This document shows, piece after piece, positions 52,357 through 61,452 of a DNA stretch of 64,000 nucleotides. Both the position numbers and the translations under genes were made by a program. Every line of letters begins with the position of its first letter. Positions within the stretch are counted from its first letter, which is position 1. Under the pieces are notes generated by a model. It was given only the letters and a program-made list of their open reading frames with translations, searched no databases and had not been told where the DNA came from. Source of the stretch: Streptomyces gobiensis (GTDB taxonomy: Bacteria; Actinomycetota; Actinomycetes; Streptomycetales; Streptomycetaceae); contig NZ_CP086120.1 in the NCBI RefSeq assembly GCF_021216675.1, positions 1,178,001 to 1,242,000 of the forward strand, in the 5' to 3' direction.

Positions 52357-52422
52357 CTGCACCTGAAGGGTGCCGAGAGCCCGGCCGACACCGGGGAAAG
52401 CGGGCTGCGCTGCGTCACCTGG

Positions 52423-55200
52423 TCACAGCGCCAGATCTTCCAGGTCTTCCAGGCCGTCCAGCAGCGGCCCCACTGCCTGCTGCTCCCCGCCGTCCAGCGG
52501 CTGCTCGGTCCACATCACCTTCCCCGTGGGTGTGTATCTGGTTCCCCAGCGCTCGGCGAACTGGGAGACGAGGAACAGCCCGCGCCCGCCCTCGTCCGTG
52601 GCGGCCGCACGCCGCACATGCGGGGAGGTGCTGCTGCCATCGGACACCTCGCAGATCAGACTGCGCTCGTGCAGCAGCCGCACATGGACGGGCTCGGAGC
52701 CGTAGCGGATCGCATTGGTGATCAGCTCGCTCAGCATCAGCTCGGTGGTGAAGACGAGCTCCTCAAGACCCCACATCTCCAGCTGACGCACGCACGCGGC
52801 GCGGGTCGGAGCGACGGCGGCGGGATTGAACGGAACGTCCCAGTCTGCGACCCGGGAGGGGTCGAGCACGCGGGTACGGGCCACCAGCAGGGCGATGTCG
52901 TCACTGCGGTGCGGGGGCAGCATCGCATCGAAGACGGCTTGGCAGGTCTCCTCCGGCGTCCGGTCCGGACGGCCGGCCAGGGTGCTGTGCAGCAGGCGCA
53001 GGCCGGTCTCGATGTCGCGGTCGCGGTGTTCGATGAGGCCGTCGGTGTAGAGGACGAGCTGGCTGCCCTCGGACAGCCGCAGTTCAGCGGTCTCGTAAGG
53101 CGCGCCGCCCAGGCCCAGGGGCGGGAAGACTGGCACCTCGGGGAACTCCACGGTGCCGTCAGGGCGGACCACCGCGGGGGCGAAGTGCCCGGCCCTTGCC
53201 ACGCTGCAGAGACCGGAAACCGAGTCGTAGATGGCGTAGAGGCAGGTGGCTCCCGTGACCCCGTCGCCCTCGGCGACGCCCTCCTCCCGGTCGATGCGGG
53301 AGACCAGTTCGTCCAGGTACCCCAGGAGCTCGTCCGGCGGCAGGTCGAGGGTGGAGAAGTTGTGGACCGCGGTGCGCAGTCGGCCCATGGTGGCGGCGGC
53401 ATGCAGGCCGTGGCCGACGACATCCCCGACGACCAGGGCGACCCGGGCGCCGGGCAGGGGGATGACGTCGAACCAGTCGCCGCCGACCCCGGCCTGCGCG
53501 GGCAGATAGCGGTAGGCGGCATCCAGGGCGTCCTGCTCGGGCAGGCCGCGGGGCAGCAGGCTGCGCTGCAGGGTTACGGCCATGGCGTGTTCACGGGTGA
53601 AGCGGCGGGCGTTGTCGATGGCGACAGCGGCCCGTGCGGTCAGCTCCTCGGCGAAGGACAGATCCTCCTCCTCGAAGGGCTCGGGCCGCTCCGAACGCCA
53701 GAAGTTGGCCATGCCCAGGACGACTCCGCGAGCCTGCAATGGTGCCGTGATCAGCGAGTGGATGCCGTAGATGAGGGCTTGGTCCGCCCCTTCGGGATCC
53801 TGTGCCCGCCATCCGTGAGCGATGGTCAGATCAGGCTCAAGCACCGCATGGCCGCTCCGCAGAGCCGCCGCCATCGGTGTGGTGGGGACGACGAATCTGA
53901 TGAGATGACCCACCGGTTCCAGCGGGCAGTCTTCGCGGATGCCGCTCACAGCCGCGCGACGCATCTCGCTATGCACACCCGTCGGCTCCTCCCCGCCCAC
54001 TACGGGGTCCAGCAGCTCCACGGTGACGAAGTCCGCGAACCGGGGGACCGCCACCTCCGACAGTTCCTCGGCGGTCCGCACCACGTCCAGCGTGGTACCG
54101 ATCCGCACTCCCGCCTCGTACAGCATCTTCAGCCGTTCCCGGGCCACCTCAGCCGTGCCGGCCACCGCGCGCAGCTCGGTGGTGTCCCGGAGCGTGACGA
54201 CCTGGCCAGGCGGCCCACCGTACGGAGCCGTGGGCCGCGTATTGACGGCCAGCAGGAGGTCCCCGGCCAGATGCACCTCGTCGGTCACGGCACGGCCCGA
54301 GGCCAGCAGCTCGGCGATGTCCGTATCGAGGCCGAGGTCGGCGACGTGGCGGCCCTCCGTATCCGGCGGCAGCTCAAGGAGCCTGCGCGCCTCATCGTTG
54401 GCCAGCATCAGCCGGCCGTCGCCCCCGGTGATGAGCACGCCTTCCCGCACGGCGTGCAGGACCGCGTCATGGTGCTCGTACATCCGGGTCATCTCGGTGG
54501 GGCCGAGACCGCGTGTCTGCCGCCGCAGCCGCCTGCTCACCAGCGCGGAGCTGCCGACGGCCAGGGCGAGCGCGGCGGCGGCGGAGCCGAAGAGCACCGG
54601 CAGCTGACGGTTTACCGCATCCCCGATGTGCTCGACCCCGACACCGGCGCCCACCAGGCCGACGACGGCACCGTCGGCATCGGTGACGGGGACGACGGCC
54701 CGAGCCGCGTCACTCGGGGCTCCCTCGAAGATCTCCGTGATGGATTCTCCGGCCGCGGCCCGTCCGATGTCATGGGCGCGCCTGCCGATCAGTTCCGGAT
54801 CGGAGTCCGCGTAGCGGGTCCCGTCCGTCGCCATCACGGCGACGAAGTCCAGTCCCGATCCCCGCCGGGCCTCTTCGGCATGGGGCTGCAGCGCGGCGGT
54901 CGGATCGGGGGACTTCAGCGCCGCCACGGTTCCCGGAGCGTCCGCGAAGGACTCCGCGGCGGCGAGCGACCGGTTCTGGGCGTCCTGCTCGCTGTCGTAC
55001 CGCGCCTGGAGCGCGAGCGCCGCCACCGCGGCGGCGATCAGCAGCACCGCGACCACGATCTGAAGGAAGAGAACCTGCCCGGCGACGCTGCGCACCCCCA
55101 GCAGGGAACGCGCCCCTCGCCGCGGCGAGCGCCGCGATGCCTCGGAGCTGGGACGACCATGCCGATCGCGCCGAAGCAGGCCAGCGAATGGTCCCTTCAT
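52423..55200 (-). CDS. SpoIIE-type PP2C phosphatase with sensor and anti-sigma kinase domains
   Basis: 925 residues. Order: basic N-terminus, membrane helix (about 38-66), extracytoplasmic Cache-like sensor (70-190), second helix (about 205-225), PAS (245-340), GAF (370-530), PP2C/SpoIIE catalytic domain (560-780; GVGGDWFDV and VGDVVGHGLHAAATMG carry the Mn-binding Asp), and a C-terminal HATPase_c (790-905; MLSELITNAIRYG, EGGRGLFLVSQFAERWG). It would convert an extracellular cue into partner-switching control of a sigma factor. Convergent with nothing nearby; its neighbour is the merA promoter. Confidence 0.92.
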   Translation of the reverse strand: MKGPFAGLLRRDRHGRPSSEASRRSPRRGARSLLGVRSVAGQVLFLQIVVAVLLIAAAVAALALQARYDSEQDAQNRSLAAAESFADAPGTVAALKSPDPTAALQPHAEEARRGSGLDFVAVMATDGTRYADSDPELIGRRAHDIGRAAAGESITEIFEGAPSDAARAVVPVTDADGAVVGLVGAGVGVEHIGDAVNRQLPVLFGSAAAALALAVGSSALVSRRLRRQTRGLGPTEMTRMYEHHDAVLHAVREGVLITGGDGRLMLANDEARRLLELPPDTEGRHVADLGLDTDIAELLASGRAVTDEVHLAGDLLLAVNTRPTAPYGGPPGQVVTLRDTTELRAVAGTAEVARERLKMLYEAGVRIGTTLDVVRTAEELSEVAVPRFADFVTVELLDPVVGGEEPTGVHSEMRRAAVSGIREDCPLEPVGHLIRFVVPTTPMAAALRSGHAVLEPDLTIAHGWRAQDPEGADQALIYGIHSLITAPLQARGVVLGMANFWRSERPEPFEEEDLSFAEELTARAAVAIDNARRFTREHAMAVTLQRSLLPRGLPEQDALDAAYRYLPAQAGVGGDWFDVIPLPGARVALVVGDVVGHGLHAAATMGRLRTAVHNFSTLDLPPDELLGYLDELVSRIDREEGVAEGDGVTGATCLYAIYDSVSGLCSVARAGHFAPAVVRPDGTVEFPEVPVFPPLGLGGAPYETAELRLSEGSQLVLYTDGLIEHRDRDIETGLRLLHSTLAGRPDRTPEETCQAVFDAMLPPHRSDDIALLVARTRVLDPSRVADWDVPFNPAAVAPTRAACVRQLEMWGLEELVFTTELMLSELITNAIRYGSEPVHVRLLHERSLICEVSDGSSTSPHVRRAAATDEGGRGLFLVSQFAERWGTRYTPTGKVMWTEQPLDGGEQQAVGPLLDGLEDLEDLAL

Positions 55201-55584
55201 GTCCTATTTCTAACACTGGACACGCGGCAGTACAGAGTGATGGCCGTAAGAGATCAGGAGCATGCGCCTCCGCTACCGCCAACACGCCCAGACGAGTGCA
55301 CACCACGGGCGGCGTAGCCCCGCGTCCCCCACTTGGCCCCCGTACTCACTATCGGGCCACTTGATCTTGGCTTGAGGGTGAAGCAAGGGCCGCTGCGGCG
55401 TCCGTGGCGGCCCTCACTCTTGGATAGTCGCAGGTCAGGAGCCCTTCGCGGTTCTGGCTCTGCGCCGGCCTTCCCGAGTTGACGTGCCAGCGTGCCGGAG
55501 GTGTGCTGGAAGAGGAGCACGCCTGAATGCCGACCGATCCGAAACCGCGGCGGGTCCTTCCCGCCGGGCGGGAAGGGGGCGACG

Positions 55585-56412
55585 ATGAGCCGCGAGCAAT
55601 CCCTGGTCGACGCCGACTGGGTCCAGCAGCACCTGGACGACCCACAGGTGGTGATCGCCGAGGTCGACGAGGACGTGACCACCTACGACAAGGGCCACAT
55701 CCCCGGCGCGGTGAAGCTCGACTGGAAGCAGGACCTGCAGGACCCGGTGCGCCGCGATTTCATCGACCGCGAGCGTTTCGGACAGCTGATGTCGGAGCGC
55801 GGCATCGCACCCGACCACACCGTGGTGCTCTACGGCGGCAACAACAACTGGTTCGCCACCTACGCCTACTGGTACTTCAAGGTCTACGGCCACGAGCGGG
55901 TGCAGCTGCTCGATGGTGGCCGCAAGCTGTGGGAGCTGCAGGAGCGTCCACTGGCCCACGACGTGCCGCACCGTCCGAGGACCAACTACACCGCCCGCGA
56001 GCCCGACACCTCGATCCGGGCCTTCCGGGACGAGGTGCTCGCCGCGATCGGGAACAAGAACCTCATCGACGTGCGCTCGCCGCAGGAGTTCTCCGGCGAG
56101 CTCCTCGCACCCGCCCATATGCCCCAGGAGCAGGCGCAGCGGGGCGGTCACATCCCGACCGCCAAGAACATCCCCTGGTCGAAGGCGGCCAACGACGACG
56201 GCACCTTCAAGTCGGACGAGGAACTGCGCGCGCTGTACCGCGACGCGGGCGTCGACTTCGACCGCGAGACCATCGCCTACTGCCGGATCGGGGAGCGCAG
56301 CGCCCACACCTGGTTCGTCTTCCACGAGCTGCTCGACCACCCGAAGGTGAAGAACTACGACGGGTCGTGGACCGAGTACGGTTCGATGGTCGGCGTGCCC
56401 ATCGAGAAGTGA
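55585..56412 (+). CDS. thiosulfate/3-mercaptopyruvate sulfurtransferase (two rhodanese domains)
   Basis: 275 residues. The N-terminal inactive domain starts VDADWVQQHLDDPQVVIAEVDEDVTTYDKGHIPGAV. The C-terminal domain has the active loop AYCRIGERSAHTWF with catalytic Cys. It moves sulfane sulfur from thiosulfate to thiols or cyanide. GGAAGGGGG precedes the ATG. It overlaps the next gene (GTGA), giving a coupled pair for sulfur oxidation or persulfide handling. Downstream actinobacterial genes of this type are normally followed by a DUF1416 gene, as here. Confidence 0.9.
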   Translation: MSREQSLVDADWVQQHLDDPQVVIAEVDEDVTTYDKGHIPGAVKLDWKQDLQDPVRRDFIDRERFGQLMSERGIAPDHTVVLYGGNNNWFATYAYWYFKVYGHERVQLLDGGRKLWELQERPLAHDVPHRPRTNYTAREPDTSIRAFRDEVLAAIGNKNLIDVRSPQEFSGELLAPAHMPQEQAQRGGHIPTAKNIPWSKAANDDGTFKSDEELRALYRDAGVDFDRETIAYCRIGERSAHTWFVFHELLDHPKVKNYDGSWTEYGSMVGVPIEK

Positions 56413-57551
56413 CGGGACGACAGGTGAACGCAGCTGTGCCGGGAGCGGAGCGTTACGCCACCCCGGTACCCGAAGTCGACACTTCGTCCCGGACCGTCGT
56501 CGCCGGCACGGTGGAGGCCGTCGGCGGTCCGGTGGCGGGTGCCTGGGTGCGTCTGCTCGACCCGGCCGGCGAGTTCGTCGGCGAGGCGGTCACCTCCGCC
56601 GACGGCGCCTTCCGCTTCTACGTCACGCCCGGCCGCTGGGTGCTGCGGGTGCTGTCCCCGCGCGGCGTCACCGAGACGCCGGTCGAGGCGCACCTCGGCG
56701 AGGTCACCGAGGTCGGTTTCCGGCTCTCCGCCGAGCTGCCGGAACGGCTGGGGGTCATTCAGATCGCCACCCTCAGCCTCGGCAACCGCAGCTATCTGAT
56801 CACGGACGGGTCGGTCGCGGTCGCGGTGGACCCGCAGCGGGACCTGGAGCGGATCACCACCGTGCTGGGCAGCCGCGGGCTGCGGCTCGGCGCCGTGCTG
56901 GAGACGCACCTCCACAACGACTACGTGACCGAAGGGCTGGAGCTCGCCCGGAACTACGCGGCCGACTACGTTGTGCCCGCCGGGCCGCGACTGGGCTTCG
57001 ACGCCCTCCGGGTGGCCGACGGCGACCAGCTGCCGGTCGGGCCGCTGCGGGTCCGTGTCATCGCCACCCCCGGTCATACCGACCACCATGTGGCCTATGC
57101 GTTCGCGCCGGCCGACGGGGAGCCCCGGCTGGTGTGCACCGGCGGTTCGCTGCTCTACGGCAGCACGGGCCGGACCGACCTCATGGGTGCGGATCTGGCC
57201 GAGCCTCTGGCGCACCGCCAGTACCGGTCGGTGCACCGGCTGGCCGAGGTGCTGCCCGACGACACCGTGGTGCTGCCGACCCACGGCTTCGGCAGCTTCT
57301 GCGCGGCGGGTCCGGCCAGCCCGGCCGACCGGTCGACGATCGGCCGGGAGCGCGCGGTCAACCCGGCCTTCGGCCAAGAGGAGGACGCCTTCGTGGCCGG
57401 GGCCCTGACGAGCCTGGAGCCTTACCCGGCGTACTACCGCCACATGGCTGCGATCAACGCCGCCGGACCCGCGCCGACAGCGACCCTGACCGAGCCGCAG
57501 CGGGCCGGACTCCCGGAACTGGCCGAGCGGCTGGCGGCGTCATCCGGGTGA
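56409..57551 (+). CDS. DUF1416 - metallo-beta-lactamase fusion
   Basis: 380 residues in two parts. Residues 30-115 are a DUF1416-type beta-sandwich (VAGTVEAVGGPVAGAWVRLLDPAGEFVGEAVTSADGAFRFYVTPGRW), normally a separate small protein after sulfurtransferases. Residues 120-375 are an MBL fold of the persulfide-dioxygenase-like branch: THLHNDYVTEG, TPGHTDHHVAY, TGGSLLYGSTGRTDLMG, PTHGFGSFC. Usual ligands His (HxHxDH) and Asp (TGD) are Tyr and Gly here, as in the actinobacterial subgroup. The start may be GTG 56409 or GTG 56424. Confidence 0.85.
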   Translation: MTGRQVNAAVPGAERYATPVPEVDTSSRTVVAGTVEAVGGPVAGAWVRLLDPAGEFVGEAVTSADGAFRFYVTPGRWVLRVLSPRGVTETPVEAHLGEVTEVGFRLSAELPERLGVIQIATLSLGNRSYLITDGSVAVAVDPQRDLERITTVLGSRGLRLGAVLETHLHNDYVTEGLELARNYAADYVVPAGPRLGFDALRVADGDQLPVGPLRVRVIATPGHTDHHVAYAFAPADGEPRLVCTGGSLLYGSTGRTDLMGADLAEPLAHRQYRSVHRLAEVLPDDTVVLPTHGFGSFCAAGPASPADRSTIGRERAVNPAFGQEEDAFVAGALTSLEPYPAYYRHMAAINAAGPAPTATLTEPQRAGLPELAERLAASSG

Positions 57552-57604
57552 TAGTGGCGGCGTTGCGGAATCGTCTCCCGGGGCCGCTGCGTACGGTCGT
57601 GAGC

Positions 57605-57985
57605 ATGGATGTGCCCTGCAGCAACGTTGCGCACCGCCACGTCGTAGGTGTGCTACTGCTGGCGTTGCTGCTGCTGGGCTGCGCTGGGGGCGCATGGCCG
57701 GGCACTGCGGCGGCACACCACTCAGGGCACGTGATCGACAGTTCCGCCGCTGCCTGGGTGCATGGCGATGCCTCCCACGCTGCGGGGCATATGTGCGCTT
57801 CTGCGGAGGGCCGGTGTGCGGCTGCCCGTGCCGAGCCGGTTCCGTACGCTCACGCCGCCCCTGGCGAGGACGCTGTGGTGTCGCGGCCGCGGCTTGATCC
57901 CGCACCTCCGGCCGCGGGATCACCACGGGGGCAGGGACCGCCCTGCGCCGCGGGCCGTTTCGCGCTCTGCGTGATCCGCACCTAG
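57605..57985 (+). CDS. small secreted or lipoprotein-like His-rich protein
   Basis: 126 residues: an N-terminal hydrophobic segment VVGVLLLALLLLGCAGG with a lipobox-like LLGC, then HHSGHVIDSSAAAWVHGDASHAAGHMC and a Pro-rich end. His and Cys suggest metal contact outside the membrane. Function unknown. The start ATG 57605 has only a weak ribosome site. Confidence 0.55.
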   Translation: MDVPCSNVAHRHVVGVLLLALLLLGCAGGAWPGTAAAHHSGHVIDSSAAAWVHGDASHAAGHMCASAEGRCAAARAEPVPYAHAAPGEDAVVSRPRLDPAPPAAGSPRGQGPPCAAGRFALCVIRT

Positions 57986-58151
57986 AACGAGAACGCATCC
58001 AGGGCCTCACCGATCCTGCCCCGGCTCTCCCGTCCATCCTGCGCGAGACCGCGCACCGGGAGCCACACCGGTCGGTGAGGCATGCGGTCCGCCTGGTGCC
58101 CAGGCCGACCGCCGCCCAGCCGTTCCGCTCTTCCTCTGCGAGAGATCCGCC

Positions 58152-58871
58152 ATGCCCCATGCATCCTTGCCCGCCGAGTCCGCCGAGTCCGCCAAACCGT
58201 GGCATCCCCTGCCGCTCACCGACCGGTGCCAGGCCGCCTTCGCCAGCCGCGCCCACGCCTGCGTGGGCATCAGCCCCTTCAACAGCCACTTCACCGCCGA
58301 GCGGATCGCCGTGCTCGCCCGCTGGGCCCTCAGCGCATTCACCCGCGTCCACTTCTTCGTCCCGGACACGGCGGCCGCCTTCACCCTGGAGGCGCTGGGA
58401 TACGCCCCGGAGAAGGCGGCGTGGAAGGCACGTCGCCAGGGCCAGTACGTACGGAACAAGATCACGCGGGCGCTGGCCGAGGTCGGCATCAACGCACCGG
58501 ACGCGCTCATCCTCGACGGACAGACACTGTCAGCGAACCCCGCCTACCTGGCGCTGCTGAAACAGGTCGAGCAGCGTTACCGGGAGGATCCCTTCTTTGC
58601 CCGGGCCTGTCTGGGTGCGTCGGCCTGGACGCTGGAGCGCCGTCTGCCACCCGGGCAAGCGCCGACGGACGAGCAGGTGCGGGTTGCGGTGCGGTATTTC
58701 CTGGCCGAGTTGCCGCTGTTCCTGGACACGCCGCGGATCGCGGGCGTGGCCACCTCGGTGTTCTGCTATCACCAGGTGCCTGCCTTTCTCGATGATCTGT
58801 TCCATCACAGGCTGGCGCTGCGGCCGGAGGCCGGACAGGGCTACCTGCACTTGGTGGAGGGGGTGCGGTGA
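58152..58871 (+). CDS. tRNA-dependent cyclodipeptide synthase
   Basis: 239 residues of the AlbC-like CDPS fold, which takes two aminoacyl-tRNAs and releases a cyclic dipeptide. Motifs are VGISPFNSHFTAERI (with the nucleophile Ser and the following Asn of the GISxxNS pocket), RVHFFVPD, the basic helix ARRQGQYVRNKITRAL for tRNA contact, VRYFLAELPLFLDTP (catalytic Tyr and Glu, YxxxE), and SVFCYHQVPAFLDDLF. Length matches the family (about 220-250). No cyclodipeptide oxidase or P450 lies beside it. Its stop overlaps an in-frame GTG of the BlaI frame. Its product cannot be inferred from the sequence here. Confidence 0.9.
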   Translation: MPHASLPAESAESAKPWHPLPLTDRCQAAFASRAHACVGISPFNSHFTAERIAVLARWALSAFTRVHFFVPDTAAAFTLEALGYAPEKAAWKARRQGQYVRNKITRALAEVGINAPDALILDGQTLSANPAYLALLKQVEQRYREDPFFARACLGASAWTLERRLPPGQAPTDEQVRVAVRYFLAELPLFLDTPRIAGVATSVFCYHQVPAFLDDLFHHRLALRPEAGQGYLHLVEGVR

Positions 58872-58966
58872 CCGGGGCAGCGCATGCCGGAGTGCTGGTG
58901 GATCTGGACGGCGCCCGGGCGCCACGTACGATGGCGCTTAGGTTTTCGTGGAGGGAGGCGGCCGGG

Positions 58967-59341
58967 ATGCGGGGCTTTGGCGAGCTGGAACAGGCGATCA
59001 TGGACGTGGTGTGGGCCTCGGTGGCCCCGCTGACGGTGCGCGAGGTGCTGGAGAAGCTCAACCGTGACCGGCCGCAGCAGCTGGCGTACAACACGGTGCA
59101 GACGGTTATGGAGATTCTGCACCGCAAGGGCTGGCTGTCCCGGGCGAAGGAGGGCCGGGCCTTCCGCTACCAGGCCACGAAGGACCGTGAGGAGTACGCA
59201 GCGTCGTTGATCGACCAGGTGTGGGCGACCGGGGCAGACCGTACGGCGACGCTGGTGCGGCTGTTCGACGAGCTGGACGAGGCCGAGGTCGACGAGCTGC
59301 GGACGGCACTCGCCGCGCGCCGTGACGGGAGCCGCTCATGA
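58967..59341 (+). CDS. BlaI/MecI/CopY-family repressor
   Basis: 124 residues, winged helix: FGELEQAIMDVVWASVAPLTVREVLEKLNRDRPQQLAYNTVQTVMEILHRKGWLSRAKEG, then a dimerisation tail (LIDQVWATGADRTATLVRLFDELDEAEV). ATG 58967 is chosen by family length and the GGAGGG site; a GTG at 58868 opens a longer frame. It overlaps the M56 peptidase gene (ATGA). Half-site TTAGGT (58938-58943) lies just upstream and matches full ACCTA-N7-TAGGT sites further on. Confidence 0.88.
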   Translation: MRGFGELEQAIMDVVWASVAPLTVREVLEKLNRDRPQQLAYNTVQTVMEILHRKGWLSRAKEGRAFRYQATKDREEYAASLIDQVWATGADRTATLVRLFDELDEAEVDELRTALAARRDGSRS

Positions 59342-60318
59342 GGGTTGCGATCCTGCTGCTGGGCTACGCGGCTCTGGTCGGCGCCCTTGCGCCGGTGCTG
59401 CTGACCCGTACGGGCTGGGCGGCGCGGGCGCCGCGGCTGGCCATCTGGGCCTGGCAGGCGATCACGGCCACGGTCGTCGTCTCGGTCGCGCTGGCCGGGC
59501 TCGTCCTGGCCGTGCCCACGGTGCCGGTCAGCGGCAATCTGGCCGAGATGCTGCACGCGTGCGTGATGGCGCTGCGCGCGCAGTACGCCGCACCGGGCGG
59601 CGCGGTGGTGGCCGCGACCGGCACGGTGCTGGCCCTGGCGGTAGCAGGCCGCGTCGGCTGGTGTCTGGGGGCAGCTCTGTGGCGGGCGTGGCGGGAGCGA
59701 CGTCGGCACGCCGAGGTGCTGGCGGTGGTCGGTCGCGAGCGTGCCGATCTGGGTGTGACGGTGCTGGAGGACGACCGCCCGGCGGTGTACTGCCTGCCCG
59801 GCACCGGGCACCGGATCGTGCTGACCTCGGCGGCGCTGGCCGCGCTGGAGCCGGACGCGCTGGATGCGGTGATCGCCCATGAGCGGGCGCACATCCGGCA
59901 GCGCCACCATCTGGTCCTGGCCTTTGCGGAGGCGCTGGAGCGGGCCTTCCCACGAGTGCCACTGTTCCGGGCCGCAGCACACGAGACGCGGCGGCTGGTT
60001 GAGATGGCCGCCGACGACGAGGCCACGGCCCGTACCGATTCGCTCACCCTGGCCGGGGCCCTGGTCGAGCTGGCAGGGGCAGGGGTGCCGGCGGCTTCGC
60101 TGGCGGCCTCCGGCGGCCAGGTGGCCGACCGGGTGCGGCGGCTGCTCGGCCCACGGCGACCGCTTCGCCGCGCGGTGGTCTGGGTCGGGGCGCTGGTGGC
60201 GGGCGCGGCACTGGCGCTGCCACTGGTCCTGGCCGCCCAGCCCGCGGTAGCCGCGACCGGCATGACCACCTGCCCGTTGCCCGCTGCCCCTGTCGCCAGT
60301 GCGCAACTTCCCGTGTGA
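59338..60318 (+). CDS. M56 (BlaR1-like) membrane zinc peptidase
   Basis: 326 residues. Membrane helices at 5-25, 33-60, 88-115 and near 280-300 flank a cytosolic metallopeptidase domain with the zinc motif HERAHIRQRHH (HExxH at about residue 181) and a downstream EMAADDEA Glu. There is no extracellular beta-lactam sensor domain. BlaR1-like peptidases inactivate their BlaI partner by cleavage, and this pair is coupled by a 4-base overlap. The signal sensed is unknown; the copper neighbourhood suggests metal stress. Confidence 0.88.
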   Translation: MRVAILLLGYAALVGALAPVLLTRTGWAARAPRLAIWAWQAITATVVVSVALAGLVLAVPTVPVSGNLAEMLHACVMALRAQYAAPGGAVVAATGTVLALAVAGRVGWCLGAALWRAWRERRRHAEVLAVVGRERADLGVTVLEDDRPAVYCLPGTGHRIVLTSAALAALEPDALDAVIAHERAHIRQRHHLVLAFAEALERAFPRVPLFRAAAHETRRLVEMAADDEATARTDSLTLAGALVELAGAGVPAASLAASGGQVADRVRRLLGPRRPLRRAVVWVGALVAGAALALPLVLAAQPAVAATGMTTCPLPAAPVASAQLPV

Positions 60319-60364
60319 TGGCCCCAGGGACCGGGCCGGGGCATCTGATACCTTCACTCCCATC

Positions 60365-60381
60365 ACCTATGGAACTTAGGT
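60365..60381. promoter_or_regulatory. ACCTA-N7-TAGGT operator-like palindrome
   Basis: ACCTA (60365-60369) and TAGGT (60377-60381) form a perfect dyad 17 bases before the ATG at 60398. The same arrangement recurs at 61377. BlaI-family repressors bind dyads of this size. Confidence 0.6.
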
Positions 60382-60397
60382 AATGGGAGTGACCCGC

Positions 60398-60613
60398 ATG
60401 TCCAAGTCCGCCACGGCCAGGAACCCGCAGGCGGCCCACCGCCGGGACCGGATCGTCATGTGGACGGCGCTGTGCCTGGGGATCGGGCTGTTTGCCTCAA
60501 GCCTGCTCGGTAACATGCTGGGCTTTGTCGTGCTGCCCTTCGACCCCCACCACGTCTACGGGCAGGTCGGCGGCGTCGCGCTGACGCTCTTCGGACTCAC
60601 CCGGTGGCGCTGA
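60398..60613 (+). CDS. small membrane protein
   Basis: 71 residues: basic N-terminus, helix VMWTALCLGIGLFASSLLG, a second hydrophobic segment VYGQVGGVALTLFGL. ATG 60398 has GGGAG 8 bases upstream; the ATG at 60383 falls within the operator. No family recognised. It lies behind the operator-like palindrome. Confidence 0.65.
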   Translation: MSKSATARNPQAAHRRDRIVMWTALCLGIGLFASSLLGNMLGFVVLPFDPHHVYGQVGGVALTLFGLTRWR

Positions 60614-60648
60614 CGACCTCGCCACATCGCCACCTCGCCCACCACGCG

Positions 60649-61014
60649 TTGTCAGCCGCAGTCTGCGGGGGCTCATCGCCCGTCTGTCGACCGTCGTGCT
60701 GATGACGGTTCTGACCTTCGCCGCCCTGCCGTGCGGTACCGCCATGGCCGTCCAGATGCCCGCGGGCGGGCATGGCTGACCAGGCCGGCTCCGGCTGTGA
60801 GGAGTGCTTACGCGACGACGGCCGCGGACACTGCGACAGCAGCTTGCCGGAGGGCGTCCGCGACGTTCCCACTCATTCCGACCCGTGCGCCGCGTCTACC
60901 CATAAGCAGACGCCCGTGGCAGCTGCCCCGGTACAGGCGGCCGCTTCCGCCGTCCTCGGCGGCCCGGCATCCCGGCCGCCGGATCTCCATCAGCTGCCGG
61001 TGCTGCGGGTGTAG
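60649..61014 (+). pseudogene. secreted Cys/His protein, frameshifted
   Basis: A signal-peptide-like segment (LIARLSTVVLMTVLTFAALP, then AMAVQMPAGGH) ends at a stop near 60777. The next frame continues with DQAGSGCEECLRDDGRGHCD, DPCAASTHKQTPV and ends at 61014. A one-base shift near 60772 would join them into one exported Cys-rich protein. Beyond it, 61015-61452 has only a 17-codon frame (61119-61172) and no recognisable gene. Confidence 0.4.
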
Positions 61015-61376
61015 CGCGTACGCATGCGCCCTCTCCGGCCTCCGTACAGCTGACCATCCCCAGCACCAGCAGCGCCGTGGCGTCCAGGACGGACGCGGCG
61101 GGGAGAAGACACACCCATATGAAGCTCATGGCCGACATGCTCGCCGAGCGCGGCGCGAGCACCTCGAAGTGAGTCCGTACCGGGGGTGGTGGCCCAGGTC
61201 GGCCGCAACCCCGGTGGGCGTCAGCGGCGTTCTGTGGCGTTGTCGGGACCAGCGGGCCGGCCGGAGCGCCGGACAGGGTGTGAGCGGCCTCAGCAGGGCA
61301 ACAACCACGGGCCGACTCCTGGCGGGGTGGGGGCCGTGGCGCTCGGATCAGCCTGCCGTAGACTCCTCCAGCAAAC

Positions 61377-61393
61377 ACCTAAACAGCTTAGTT
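61377..61393. promoter_or_regulatory. ACCTA-N7-TAGTT operator-like palindrome
   Basis: ACCTA (61377-61381) and TAGTT (61389-61393) with the same 7-base spacing as at 60365, 60 bases before the Sco gene. One base differs from the perfect dyad. Confidence 0.55.
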
Positions 61394-61452
61394 TTAGCGG
61401 ATGTGCAGCATCCCGCACCGCCATCATCACCACCCCCTGGGGGTCGTTCGTC

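Noticed and set aside
52618..55317. 899-codon open frame opposite the SpoIIE-type phosphatase
   Set aside because: Antisense shadow of a gene with clear domains; no family features of its own.
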